A stretch of DNA of 64,000 nt from Pseudogemmobacter bohemicus (GTDB lineage: Bacteria; Pseudomonadota; Alphaproteobacteria; Rhodobacterales; Rhodobacteraceae), in assembly GCF_003290025.1 (NCBI RefSeq), contig NZ_QNHG01000002.1:694941-758940 (forward strand), given 5' to 3'. Every line of letters begins with the position of its first letter. Position 1 is the stretch's first letter. The notes beneath the pieces are model-generated. The model was not told where the DNA came from. It saw only the letters and a program-made list of their open reading frames with translations, and did no database searches. The translations under genes and the position numbers were made by a program. Shown in pieces: positions 9,631 through 18,256 of this stretch.

Positions 9631-9728
9631 TTGCTTTCGGACGGTGAGATCAGGATTAAGACGCATCCGGGAAACTGAAGATCGCAACGACGCGGATTTC
9701 CCGGCTTTTGATGGCTACAGGGGGTCCC

Positions 9729-10805
9729 GTGTCAGAGAATTTCATAAGATTTCAGAAGGTTACCAAGGATTACGGCACCGTTCGCGTGGTCGAAAACCTG
9801 GATCTCGACATCGCAAGGGGCGAGTTTGTCAGCCTGCTCGGGCCGTCGGGTTCGGGGAAGACCACGCTTTTGATGATGCTGGCGGGGTTTGAAAGCGTCA
9901 GCGGTGGGGCGATCATCCTTGACGGGCATAAGATCAATGATCTGCCGACGCACAGGCGCGATATGGGCGTGGTGTTCCAGAATTACGCGCTTTTCCCGCA
10001 TATGACGATTGCGAAGAATGTGGCCTTCCCGCTGGAGATGCGCGGCATCCCCAAAGCCGAGGTCGCCGGGCGGGTGAAGAAGGCGCTTGATATGGTGCAG
10101 CTCGGGGCTCTGACCGACCGGTTGCCGGGTCAGCTTTCGGGCGGTCAGCAGCAGCGGGTTGCGCTGGCGCGGGCGCTGGTGTTTGAGCCCCGCGTCGTGT
10201 TGATGGATGAACCCCTTGGCGCGCTGGACAAGCAGCTGCGCGAACAGATGCAGCTGGATATCCGCGATCTGCATCACCGGCTGGGCCTGACGATCATCTT
10301 CGTCACCCATGACCAGGACGAGGCGCTGACCATGTCCGACCGGATTGCGGTCTTCAACCATGGCCAGATCCAGCAATGCGCCAGCCCGCGCGAGGTCTAT
10401 GACCACCCGTCGAACCGTTTCGTGGCCGAATTTATCGGCGAGACCAATCTGCTGGAAGGCACGGTCAGCGCGGTTCAGGGCGAGGTGATCACCCTGGAGC
10501 TGCCGGGCGGCACCGCGTTTCGCAGCCATGGCATGCCGGGCTTTGCCGCCGGCGACAAGGCGCTGTTGTCGCTGCGCCCCGAGCGGATCGACCTCTTCTC
10601 CGAAGGTGCCGCGCCCGAGGGCAGCAATTGCCTCAGCGGTGAGGTCACCGATACTGTCTACCAGGGCGACCATCTGCGGGTGGTGGTCGAGACCGGCGCC
10701 GGTCGCATCATCGCGCGGATCAACCGCAAGGCTTCGGAATGGGCCAATGGTGCGCGGGTCACGCTGGGCTTTCGCGCCCAGGATGGCTGGGTGATCGCGC
10801 CATGA
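9729..10805 (+). CDS. Polyamine-type ABC transporter ATP-binding protein (PotA-like)
   Basis: An ABC ATPase of the PotA/FbpC type. Walker A is GPSGSGKTT, the Q-loop VVFQNYALFPHM, the signature LSGGQQQRVALARAL, Walker B VLMDEPLGALD and the H-loop FVTHDQDEAL. A C-terminal TOBE-like domain (about 235-355) contains LSLRPERIDLF. I chose GTG 9729 because AGGGGG lies 5-6 bases ahead of it; ATG 9711 adds six residues but has no ribosome site. The stop overlaps the next gene's ATG, coupling ATPase and permease. Confidence 0.9.
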   Translation: MSENFIRFQKVTKDYGTVRVVENLDLDIARGEFVSLLGPSGSGKTTLLMMLAGFESVSGGAIILDGHKINDLPTHRRDMGVVFQNYALFPHMTIAKNVAFPLEMRGIPKAEVAGRVKKALDMVQLGALTDRLPGQLSGGQQQRVALARALVFEPRVVLMDEPLGALDKQLREQMQLDIRDLHHRLGLTIIFVTHDQDEALTMSDRIAVFNHGQIQQCASPREVYDHPSNRFVAEFIGETNLLEGTVSAVQGEVITLELPGGTAFRSHGMPGFAAGDKALLSLRPERIDLFSEGAAPEGSNCLSGEVTDTVYQGDHLRVVVETGAGRIIARINRKASEWANGARVTLGFRAQDGWVIAP

Positions 10806-11983
10806 CAGGATCCTCTCGCTTTCGGTCTTCTGGCTTCAGGGCGCTGATCCTTATCGCGCCGCTGCTGGTCTTTCTGGGCCTGTTCTTCGTCTGGCCGCTG
10901 ATCACCGTGATCACCCAGGCGGTTTCCGACCCCGCCGTTTCGCGGGTGTTGCCGCAAACGGCGGCGGCGATTGGCGACTGGGATGGCGAAGGCGTGCCCG
11001 CGCCCGAAATCCAGGCCGCTTTCCGCGCCGATATCGCCGCCAATACCGATGATCAGGCGATGGGCGATGTGACGCGCCGGCTGAATTCCTCGAAATCGGG
11101 CTTCCGCTCGCTGATGGGGAAGACGGTTTCGGCGGTCAGAGAGAACCCCGATATCGACCTGGCCGAGGTCGATAAACGCTGGGCCGATACCGCCTTCTGG
11201 AAGGCGATCCAGGACAATGCCTCGCCCTATACCGATGCCTTCCTGCTGGCATCCCTTGATATGGAGCGCGACAGCGCTGGCTCGATCACTTCGATGAAAG
11301 AGGGGACATCGGCGAATTTCGCGATCCTGATGCGGACGCTCTGGACCTCGGCATTGGTGACTTTGAGCTGTCTTATCATCGGCTTGCCCTATGCAATGAT
11401 TGCGGCATCGGTCTCGGGCTGGAAACGGGCGGTGCTTTTGGGGGCGGTGCTCTTGCCTTTGTGGACCTCGCTTCTGGTGCGCACCGCCGCCTGGATGATC
11501 ATCTTGCAGGATAACGGCATCATCAATCAGTCGCTGATGGGGCTGGGCGTGATCAAAGAGCCGCTTGTGCTGATCTATAACCGCTTTGGCGTGGTGCTGG
11601 CGATGACGCATGTGCTGCTGCCCTTTATGGTGCTGCCGATCTATTCGGTGCTGATCACCGTGCCGGGGAATCTGATGAGTGCGGCGGCCTCTTTGGGCGC
11701 GCATCCGGTCAGGGCTTTCCTGCGCGTGCTGTTGCCGCTGTCGCTCAGGGGCGTGATCTCGGGCGCGCTTCTCGTCTTCATGGCCTCGATCGGCTATTAC
11801 ATCACCCCGGCGCTGCTGGGTGGGGCGGCGGATCAGATGATCTCTTCGGTGATCGCCGATTACTCGATCAAATCCGCGAACTGGAGCATGGCCGCCGCGA
11901 TTGGCCTGATCCTGCTGGTGCTGACCCTTGCGCTTTATGCGGTTTATAACCGCCTGTCGCGCGATCCGATCCAGGCGAGGTGA
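10802..11983 (+). CDS. Polyamine-type ABC transporter permease 1 (PotB-like) with large periplasmic insertion
   Basis: A 393-residue permease, about 100 residues longer than E. coli PotB. Helix 1 is at about 14-35; then comes a long, charged, non-membrane segment (about 40-170, with NSSKSGFRSLMGK and EVDKRWADTAFWKA) before helix 2 near residue 180. The remaining helices and EAA loop (VPGNLMSAAASLGAHPVRAFL, about 285-305) are normal. The insertion should project into the periplasm and might contact the binding protein; similar insertions occur in some COG1176 permeases. Its ATG overlaps the ATPase stop. Confidence 0.88.
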   Translation: MTGSSRFRSSGFRALILIAPLLVFLGLFFVWPLITVITQAVSDPAVSRVLPQTAAAIGDWDGEGVPAPEIQAAFRADIAANTDDQAMGDVTRRLNSSKSGFRSLMGKTVSAVRENPDIDLAEVDKRWADTAFWKAIQDNASPYTDAFLLASLDMERDSAGSITSMKEGTSANFAILMRTLWTSALVTLSCLIIGLPYAMIAASVSGWKRAVLLGAVLLPLWTSLLVRTAAWMIILQDNGIINQSLMGLGVIKEPLVLIYNRFGVVLAMTHVLLPFMVLPIYSVLITVPGNLMSAAASLGAHPVRAFLRVLLPLSLRGVISGALLVFMASIGYYITPALLGGAADQMISSVIADYSIKSANWSMAAAIGLILLVLTLALYAVYNRLSRDPIQAR

Positions 11984-11987
11984 GGCA

Positions 11988-12755
11988 ATGAAATACGCAA
12001 AAGCCATCTATGCCAGCCTGATCGTCTTTTTCCTGCTCGCGCCCTTGCTGGTGATCCTGCCGCTGGCCTTCACCTCCAGCGCCTTCCTGACCTATCCGAT
12101 TCCCGCCTTCTCGACGCGCTGGTTCGAAGAGCTGGTGGTCAATTCGGTCTGGAGCCGGGCCATCGTCAACAGCCTGCTGATCGCCGCCGCCACCACGGTG
12201 CTGGCGACGGTGCTGGGGACGCTGGCGGCGCTTGGGCTCAGGTCGCAGGAACTGGGGATGAAGTCGCAGATCCGCACCCTGTTTCTGCTTCCGATGGTGG
12301 TGCCGGCGGTGGTGCTGGGCGTGGGGATGCAGTCGCTGTTCGTGCGGTTTGGCTTCAACTCGACCTATTGGTCGGTGATCTTCGCGCATACCGTGGTGGC
12401 GATGCCCTTCGTGGTGATCTCGGTCTCGGGCGCGCTGACGGGGATCGACCGGCGGGTAGAGCGCGCGGCGCTGAGCCTTGGCGCACCGCCCTGGAAGGTG
12501 TTCGGCCTTGTCACCCTGCCGCTGGCGATGCCGGGCGTCCTGTCGGGTGCGGCGCTGGCCTTCGCCACCTCGCTGGATGAGGTGGTGCTGACGCTGTTTG
12601 TCGCCGGGCCGAACCAGCGGACGCTGGCGCGGCAGATGTTCTCGACCTTGCGCGAGAATATCAGCCCGGCGATTGCTGCGGCGGCCTTTATCATCATTGT
12701 CGGCACGGTGGTGATCGCGCTGGTGCTGATGCTGGCACGCCGCAAGCGGGCCTGA
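11988..12755 (+). CDS. Polyamine-type ABC transporter permease 2 (PotC-like)
   Basis: A 255-residue permease with six predicted helices and the EAA loop (GIDRRVERAALSLGAPPWKVFG, about residues 165-186). The ATG at 11988 is 4 bp past the preceding stop; the frame stays open further upstream, but that stretch overlaps the PotB-like gene. It is the last gene of the dehydrogenase-transporter operon. It converges on the aminotransferase gene, with only 4 bp between the stops. Confidence 0.9.
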   Translation: MKYAKAIYASLIVFFLLAPLLVILPLAFTSSAFLTYPIPAFSTRWFEELVVNSVWSRAIVNSLLIAAATTVLATVLGTLAALGLRSQELGMKSQIRTLFLLPMVVPAVVLGVGMQSLFVRFGFNSTYWSVIFAHTVVAMPFVVISVSGALTGIDRRVERAALSLGAPPWKVFGLVTLPLAMPGVLSGAALAFATSLDEVVLTLFVAGPNQRTLARQMFSTLRENISPAIAAAAFIIIVGTVVIALVLMLARRKRA

Positions 12756-12759
12756 GGCC

Positions 12760-14076
12760 CTATGACAGAACCTTGTCGAGCGCTTCGAGGAAGTGCCCGA
12801 CATGCTCTGGCCGGAACGGCAGCGGCGGGCGGATCTTGAGCGCATCGCCTTTGGCGCCCGAGGCGGATATCAGCACACGCGCGTCGCGCAGGCCATTGAC
12901 CACCCGCGCCGCCGCTTCTGCCGAGGGTTTGCCGTCTTGCAGGATATCGACCGCGAGGAACAGCCCGGCACCGCGCCGGGGGCCAAGCGCCTCATGCCGG
13001 GAGGCAAGGTCGCCAAGACCAGCGAGAAAGGCCGCGCCGGTGTCGCGCGCGTTTTCCATCAGACCTTCATCCTCGATGACGGAAAGCACCGCTCCGGCCA
13101 CGGCTGCGGCCACCGCATTGCCGCCAAATGTGTTGAAATACCGCGCCTTCGCACCGAAATCGGCGATCACATCGGGGCGCAGCACCAAAGCCGCAACCGG
13201 ATAGCCATTGCCCATCGGTTTCCCCATCGAGACCATATCCGGCACCACGCCATGGCGCTGAAAGCCCCACATCGTGGCTCCGGTGCGGCCAAAGCCCGGC
13301 TGCACCTCATCGGCCAGGAACAGCCCGCCCTCGGCCCGGATGGCATCCGCCGCGGCGGCAAGAAAACCCTCCGGTCCTGTGATCAGCCCGTCTGATGAAA
13401 AGATCGTATCGACGATCAGCATGGCCGGGCGGATGCCCGCCTCGCGCATCTTCGCGCAGGTGTCGCGGATCGCGCGCGCGAAACCCGCCGCCACGCCTTC
13501 GGGATAATTCGCCGCCACCGGCGCCGGGATCGGGAAGACCTCGGGGCCGGGCGCCACCGCCGGGCCAATCGACATCGACATCTGCGCGGTGGCGAGCGTG
13601 ACGCCGTGATAGGCATTCGAGGTCACGATCACGCCCGACCCACCGGTCGCCGCGCGGGCGATGCGGTAAGCCAGATCATTCGCCTCGGATCCGGTGCAGG
13701 TGAACATCACATGCGACAGCGCCGGCGGAAAGTAACCGAGCAAGCGTTCGGCATAGTCCAGAATGCCCTCATGCAGGTAACGGGTATGGCTGGCCAGCGT
13801 CGCCGCCTGTTTCGCCATCGCCTCCACCACGCGCGGGTGGCAATGGCCGACCGAGGCCACATTGTTGTAGCAATCGAGCCAGGGCTTGCCGTCAGCGTCG
13901 TAAAGCCAGACGCCCTCGCCGCGCACCAGATGCACCGGTGTCTCGTAGAACAGCCGGTAAGCCGGGCCGAGCGCGGCCTCACGGCGGGAGACCAGCGCCT
14001 CCTCTGCCGGGTTCAACCGGGCGGTGGCGCGGTCAAAGGCGTTGACCATGGTTCCCCGGTTCATCTCAGCGGTCAT
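12760..14076 (-). CDS. Class III PLP-dependent aminotransferase / phospho-lyase family protein
   Basis: A 438-residue fold-type I PLP enzyme. It shows CTGSEANDLAYRIAR (PLP phosphate region, about 118), LFLADEVQPGFGRTG (aspartate contacting the pyridine nitrogen) and SMGKPMGNGYPVAA (Schiff-base lysine, about 280). The start at 14076 follows AAGGAG and comes 1 bp after the kinase stop, so it is coupled to the kinase. In this family, members next to such kinases include ethanolamine-phosphate and 5-phosphohydroxylysine phospho-lyases. A kinase-then-elimination route for an aminoalcohol is therefore a reasonable inference, with ordinary transamination the alternative. Confidence 0.87.
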   Translation of the reverse strand: MTAEMNRGTMVNAFDRATARLNPAEEALVSRREAALGPAYRLFYETPVHLVRGEGVWLYDADGKPWLDCYNNVASVGHCHPRVVEAMAKQAATLASHTRYLHEGILDYAERLLGYFPPALSHVMFTCTGSEANDLAYRIARAATGGSGVIVTSNAYHGVTLATAQMSMSIGPAVAPGPEVFPIPAPVAANYPEGVAAGFARAIRDTCAKMREAGIRPAMLIVDTIFSSDGLITGPEGFLAAAADAIRAEGGLFLADEVQPGFGRTGATMWGFQRHGVVPDMVSMGKPMGNGYPVAALVLRPDVIADFGAKARYFNTFGGNAVAAAVAGAVLSVIEDEGLMENARDTGAAFLAGLGDLASRHEALGPRRGAGLFLAVDILQDGKPSAEAAARVVNGLRDARVLISASGAKGDALKIRPPLPFRPEHVGHFLEALDKVLS

Positions 14077-14077
14077 A

Positions 14078-15148
14078 TCAGGCTCCTTTTGCGGCGAGAT
14101 GGAAGGCGCGGGCGGCGGCATCGGCGCCAATCGCGCGGAAAGCCTCCAGCCCGGCGCGGGCAGCGGGCGCATTCCTGAGGATATAGGGCGCGTTCTCCGG
14201 ATAACGTGCCGCCCGCCAGGAGGTGATCGACAGGGTGGTGATCATCCGCGCGGTGATCATGTCGAACAGGAGGTCCAGCTCGGGCGCGGTCAGCGGCAGC
14301 ACCGAAGCGTAGCCCGCCACAAAGGCCGAAAGCCGCTCAAGCGGACGGGCAGGGTCGATCTGATAGGCGGCGGCGACGCCCAGGTCGCAGATGCGTGGCG
14401 TGTAAACCATATCGCCGAAATCTATGAGGCCGGTGATCCGGTCGGGCGCGGCAGGATCGACCAGCAGGTTGTGCGGATTCAGATCGGAATGGCAGATCTG
14501 CCAGGGCAGCGCGGCGAGGCGCGGCGTGATCTCTGCCGAGAAACGGGCGACAAAGGCGCCGGCCCCGGCGCGCAAAGCCTCATCGGTGATCGAGGGCAAA
14601 AGCGGCACCAGGCGCGGTGTCTGGCGGATATCCCACAAGAGCACATGATCCGCCGCCGGATGGCTGTAATCCGCCAGCGCCCGGGTCAGCCGCGCCAGCA
14701 CCACGCCCGATTGCCGCGCCTGGGCGTCCGAGCGTGCGCCGGCAGACATCGGCTGCCCCTCAAGCCAGGAAAGCACCCTGAGCCGCCCCTCGGGCAATGC
14801 CACCCAGAGCGCGCCATCCACCGGGCGGATCACGCGCGGCACCGGCAACTCCGGGTCGCGCTCGGCGACATGCACGAGGGCGCCGGTCTGGAATTCGGTC
14901 ATGCCGAGGCTTTCGGCCGGATGGGTCAGCTTGACGAGGTATTTTGCGCCCTGGGCGGTGGTCAGGCAGAAATTCAGATCCCGCTCGCCCGCCAGCGGCT
15001 GCATCCCGCCCGAAAGACCCCAATGCTCCGCCAGCGCCGCCGCGATCACAGCATCGGCGATCTCTGGCTTGGGCAGGGTCAAAAGCGCGCCAAGCGCGTC
15101 ATCGGTCGCAGTGGAAACGGGGGCGGGGGGGATGGCTGCATCTGTCAT
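14078..15148 (-). CDS. Aminoglycoside phosphotransferase-fold small-molecule kinase
   Basis: A 356-residue protein with the APH/choline-kinase fold. The catalytic loop is HSDLNPHNLL and the metal-binding segment is GLIDFGDM. The N-terminal lobe carries GERDLNFCL and KYLVKLTHP, the latter holding the ATP-contacting lysine. I use ATG 15148; the longer frame from 15178 begins with an unrelated MCRPAPDKRG tail. Relatives include hydroxylysine kinase and homoserine kinase II. With the adjacent class III PLP enzyme, the likely role is phosphorylation of a hydroxylated amine before phosphate elimination. The substrate is not visible in the sequence. Confidence 0.82.
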   Translation of the reverse strand: MTDAAIPPAPVSTATDDALGALLTLPKPEIADAVIAAALAEHWGLSGGMQPLAGERDLNFCLTTAQGAKYLVKLTHPAESLGMTEFQTGALVHVAERDPELPVPRVIRPVDGALWVALPEGRLRVLSWLEGQPMSAGARSDAQARQSGVVLARLTRALADYSHPAADHVLLWDIRQTPRLVPLLPSITDEALRAGAGAFVARFSAEITPRLAALPWQICHSDLNPHNLLVDPAAPDRITGLIDFGDMVYTPRICDLGVAAAYQIDPARPLERLSAFVAGYASVLPLTAPELDLLFDMITARMITTLSITSWRAARYPENAPYILRNAPAARAGLEAFRAIGADAAARAFHLAAKGA

Positions 15149-15248
15149 GCCCCGCTTATCGGGCGCAGGGCGGCACAAATCCAGATGCCGCGCAATCTGT
15201 CCCTATCAGAGGGGACAAACTGGACTGCCGGCGCGTAAAGGGGGGAAA

Positions 15249-15348
15249 GGTGAGAGGCTGGACTACGACCCAAACGGATCTCGTTACGGCTGCTTCCTTC
15301 CGGACCTGACCGGGTTGGCGAGGCGTTCACCCGCGCCAACCTCTCAAC
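15249..15348 (-). ncRNA. ffs: Signal recognition particle RNA (4.5S, small bacterial type)
   Basis: On the minus strand the SRP RNA core is present: GGTCAGGTCCGGAAGGAAGC, covering the asymmetric and symmetric loops that bind Ffh plus the GGAA tetraloop. The 5' arm (GAGAGGTTGG) pairs with the 3' arm (CCAGCCTCTC). The length of about 100 nt fits the alphaproteobacterial type. Ends are approximate: the 5' end was set from the promoter, the 3' end from the closing stem. Confidence 0.95.
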
Positions 15349-15352
15349 GCCC

Positions 15353-15381
15353 GATATAGGCCCCGGGGCGCCATCACGCAA
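15353..15381 (-). promoter_or_regulatory. Sigma-70 promoter of the SRP RNA gene
   Basis: On the minus strand TTGCGT (15381-15376) and TATATC (15358-15353) are separated by exactly 17 bp. The predicted start, about 7 nt downstream, coincides with the first base of the SRP RNA stem. Confidence 0.65.
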
Positions 15382-15435
15382 GAGGGGGCGCGCAGGGGGC
15401 CAGACATGAGCTGGCAGACAAGCGGGCAGGCGGGT

Positions 15436-16065
15436 TCAGAAGGGCAGGCCCGCGAGGCGCGCGCCTGTCAGCAGGTCATCGGCGACGTGATGCGCCCAGC
15501 GGCCTGTGGGCGTCACCACATCCTTCACCTGGATCACGGTGCAGCCGGCGCGGTGGCCGGCCTCGGCGCCGGTCTCGCTGTCCTCGAACACGAGGCAGCG
15601 CGCCGGGTCGAGATCCAGCATCCCCGCCGCCATCAGATAGGGCTGCGGGTCGGGCTTGGGCCGTGTCACCTCATCCAGCGTGATCACCCCGGCAAAGGCC
15701 GTATGGATGCCGGTCAGCTCCAGCTTGCGGATCGCGCCGGGGCGGCCGGACGAGGTGACCAGCACCGCCGGCACCTCCAGCCCGTCGAGGAGCTGCCTTG
15801 CGCCGGGTTTCAGATCCAGCCCGGCTTCGAGATCCTCATAAAAGGCGCGGTGGAGGTCGGATTGCAGCTGGCCTGCATCAAGGCCTGGCAGCGTCTCGCG
15901 CAGATATTCGGTGATCGAGGGCTCATCCTTGCCGATCATCGCATGGAGGAAGGCGGGTTCGACCGGATGGCCATGTTCGGCAAAGACCCGCAGATTGGAC
16001 CGCAGCGCCAGCGCTTCGGTATCGACCAGGGTGCCGTCGAGATCAAAGAAAACCGCGTCGAACAT
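15436..16065 (-). CDS. HAD-superfamily hydrolase (beta-phosphoglucomutase/phosphoglycolate phosphatase-like)
   Basis: A 209-residue soluble phosphatase with all HAD motifs: FDLDGTLVDTE (motif I, Asp8 and Asp10), VTSSGRP (motif II), the lysine in RPKPDPQPY (motif III) and CLVFEDSETGAEAGHRAG (motif IV). An alpha-helical cap lies at about residues 17-80. It dephosphorylates or isomerises a small sugar phosphate or related metabolite; the substrate cannot be assigned from sequence. It lies between the SRP RNA and the nucleotidase gene, both on the same strand. Confidence 0.87.
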   Translation of the reverse strand: MFDAVFFDLDGTLVDTEALALRSNLRVFAEHGHPVEPAFLHAMIGKDEPSITEYLRETLPGLDAGQLQSDLHRAFYEDLEAGLDLKPGARQLLDGLEVPAVLVTSSGRPGAIRKLELTGIHTAFAGVITLDEVTRPKPDPQPYLMAAGMLDLDPARCLVFEDSETGAEAGHRAGCTVIQVKDVVTPTGRWAHHVADDLLTGARLAGLPF

Positions 16066-16110
16066 CTCAGCCCCTACTCTTTGCGTCTGTCCGGGGCGGA
16101 CCCTGCACCA

Positions 16111-18033
16111 TCACAGATGCAGACGGAAGCGTGAAAAGCCCGATGGCATCAGGCCGACCGCTTCGGGGCGCAGGGCTGCGGCAGAGCCGAGCCGCCCGGC
16201 GGCACCGCTGCCGCTGTCATAAAGCACGCTGGTGCCGGGCATCGGCACAAAGCGCCAGCCGGGGCTGTCGTCGAACCCGATCCGCCCGGCCTCGCGGATG
16301 TGATCGGTGATGACATCGGTACAAAGCCGCCCCTCGTCCAGCACCAGCTGACCGGCGGCGCGGCGCGGGTCGTCGGTGACGTAATTGTTGACAACGAGGA
16401 TCAGCGGATCCGTCGCCGCAATCGGATGCCCGCCGATGCGGAGGTCCCGGATGCGGTCGGTGCCAAAGAGGCGGGTGACCCCTGGCTGGGCGGCGGGCAG
16501 GCTCAGGTCGATCTGATAGGATGCCCCGATTGCCGAGGCAAAGCTGAAGGCGGGGATGCCCGGATCGGTCAGCAGCTGATCCCGGATCCCCGGCACGATC
16601 CGGTTGAACAGGGCAGAGGACAGGTCGAGCCGCGCCGAAAGCTCGGCGCCGGTGGTCAGGATTGCGGTCAGCGTATTGGGGAAAGGGTAAAGACTGAACA
16701 CATGGCGCAGCGAGATATTGCCGGGCGGGATATCGACGTAATTCATCGGCCCGCCCCGGCCACCCGAGCGGAAGGAAGAGACCAGCGCCACCACCGGCAG
16801 CGTGCTCAGCGCTCCTCCGGCAAGGCGGGAGCGGGTATGGTCGATCACCGCCGCACCGATCAGCCGCATGGCCTGGCTGTCGGCGACATTGGCGAACCAG
16901 GTCGAAAGCGGCTCGGTCAGGGTGGCAAGGCGCTGCCGCATCCGGAACAGCGCCGCCGAATGGTCCTGGGCCAGCGCAAGCCGCAAGGGCGCCGAGGCCT
17001 CGCGTATGGCGCGGGCCGGCATGCCGGCAACCGCCTCAAGGCCGGCGATCAGTCGCGACTGGCTGCGGGTCACCTGCCAGCGGCGGTTCGGATTGCCGTT
17101 GACCGGTCGCAGCCAGAGGTCGATCAGCCCCAGATGCGAGCCCTCATGCCCCGGCTGCACCACCGGCGTGCCGGCGATATGGCCGCTGACCCCGTCCACC
17201 CGCGGATCGGCATGGTTGCGGCGGTCGGGAAAGATCAGATGGCTGTGGCCGGCGATCACCGCATCAAGCCCGGGAATGGAGGCGATCTCGGCGGCCTGGG
17301 TTTCTCCCGGTTCGCCCAGGGCCGCCTGGGCAATGCCGGTATGGGCCAGGCAAATCACGACATCCGCCCCGCGTGCCCGCAATTCGGGAACCCAGGCACG
17401 GGCGGTTTCCTCCATCTGGCGGATATCAAGCTGGCCCCGGATCCAGCGCGCATTCCATTGCAGGGTCTCGGGCGGGGTCAGGCCGAAGATGCCGATGGTG
17501 ATCGCCCGCCTGGTGCCATCGGGCAGCGCGATCTCGCGGTTGAGCAGCACCGCCGGTGTGGCGAAATGCCGGTCATCGACCGGCGAGCCTTCGCGCCGGT
17601 GCAGCACATTGGCCGACAGAACCGGAAAATTCGCCCCGGCAATGGCGCGGTTCAGCACCTCAAGCCCGTAATCGAATTCGTGATTGCCAAGCGCAACCGC
17701 ATCATAGCCCAGCGTGTTGAAGGCGGTGATGGCGGGATGCGACCGCCGGCCGCGTTTCGAGGCGCCGATCTCGGCCAGGGCGCCGCCTTGCAGGAAATCG
17801 CCATTATCCAGCAAGAGCGAGGCCGGCGCACTTTCGCGGGCGGCGGCGATCAGGCAGGCGATCTGCGCAAGGCCGGTGCCGGGCAGCTGCCGGTTCGAGA
17901 AATAGTCATAGGACAAGATCTGGGCATGCAGGTCACTGGTCGCGATGATCCGCAACAGGCCCGAGCCATCTGACGGAGTTTCGCCTGAAAACAGAGGTCC
18001 GGCGGACCATGATCTCGCAGGATCAGCAGACAC
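16111..18033 (-). CDS. 5'-nucleotidase / 2',3'-cyclic-nucleotide 2'-phosphodiesterase family protein (CpdB-like)
   Basis: A 640-residue protein. The N-terminal calcineurin-like metallophosphatase domain (about 30-330) shows ATSDLHAQI, LLDNGDFLQG, ALGNHEFDYG, CLAHTG and VIAGHSHLIFPD, the dinuclear metal site. The C-terminal 5'-nucleotidase domain (about 360-600) is the nucleotide-binding part. Homologues are periplasmic, but here the GTG start leads directly into polar residues with no hydrophobic signal. Either the enzyme is cytoplasmic, or it lost its leader, or the start is misplaced. It would salvage phosphate and nucleosides from nucleotides. Confidence 0.85.
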   Translation of the reverse strand: MSADPARSWSAGPLFSGETPSDGSGLLRIIATSDLHAQILSYDYFSNRQLPGTGLAQIACLIAAARESAPASLLLDNGDFLQGGALAEIGASKRGRRSHPAITAFNTLGYDAVALGNHEFDYGLEVLNRAIAGANFPVLSANVLHRREGSPVDDRHFATPAVLLNREIALPDGTRRAITIGIFGLTPPETLQWNARWIRGQLDIRQMEETARAWVPELRARGADVVICLAHTGIAQAALGEPGETQAAEIASIPGLDAVIAGHSHLIFPDRRNHADPRVDGVSGHIAGTPVVQPGHEGSHLGLIDLWLRPVNGNPNRRWQVTRSQSRLIAGLEAVAGMPARAIREASAPLRLALAQDHSAALFRMRQRLATLTEPLSTWFANVADSQAMRLIGAAVIDHTRSRLAGGALSTLPVVALVSSFRSGGRGGPMNYVDIPPGNISLRHVFSLYPFPNTLTAILTTGAELSARLDLSSALFNRIVPGIRDQLLTDPGIPAFSFASAIGASYQIDLSLPAAQPGVTRLFGTDRIRDLRIGGHPIAATDPLILVVNNYVTDDPRRAAGQLVLDEGRLCTDVITDHIREAGRIGFDDSPGWRFVPMPGTSVLYDSGSGAAGRLGSAAALRPEAVGLMPSGFSRFRLHL

Positions 18034-18256
18034 TCTGCCATGCCTTTGAATATGATAGGATCGCAGTCATTACAGTCATATAGGGTTAAAACACGATTGA
18101 CGTTCAAATGTACAACCAAAGGTTGTCATGCCGGGCGCGCAGCCGCAAGCCCTTGATTGAAACTCTGCGCTGCCGTGGCAAAGGGGCTTTCGGATATCGG
18201 GCGGTCATGCCATCACCGCCCCGCAGATCCCTTAAAATACCGTGGCGGAGCGAAAA
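18034..18256. other. AT-richer divergent region between cpdB-like and nudC genes
   Basis: This 223-bp gap contains a direct repeat CAGTCAT (18064-18070 and 18073-18079, period 9 bp), a dyad TTGACGTTCAA (18097-18107) and a perfect dyad ACAACC-AAA-GGTTGT (18112-18126). They lie upstream of the nucleotidase start and are plausible binding sites, but no known consensus matches. Confidence 0.35.

Noticed and set aside
15406-16134. Plus-strand open frame across the HAD gene
   Set aside because: Shadow frame; the HAD motifs lie on the minus strand.
18097-18107. TTGACGTTCAA as an FNR box
   Set aside because: Half-sites are separated by 3 bp rather than the 6 bp between TTGA and TCAA required for FNR.
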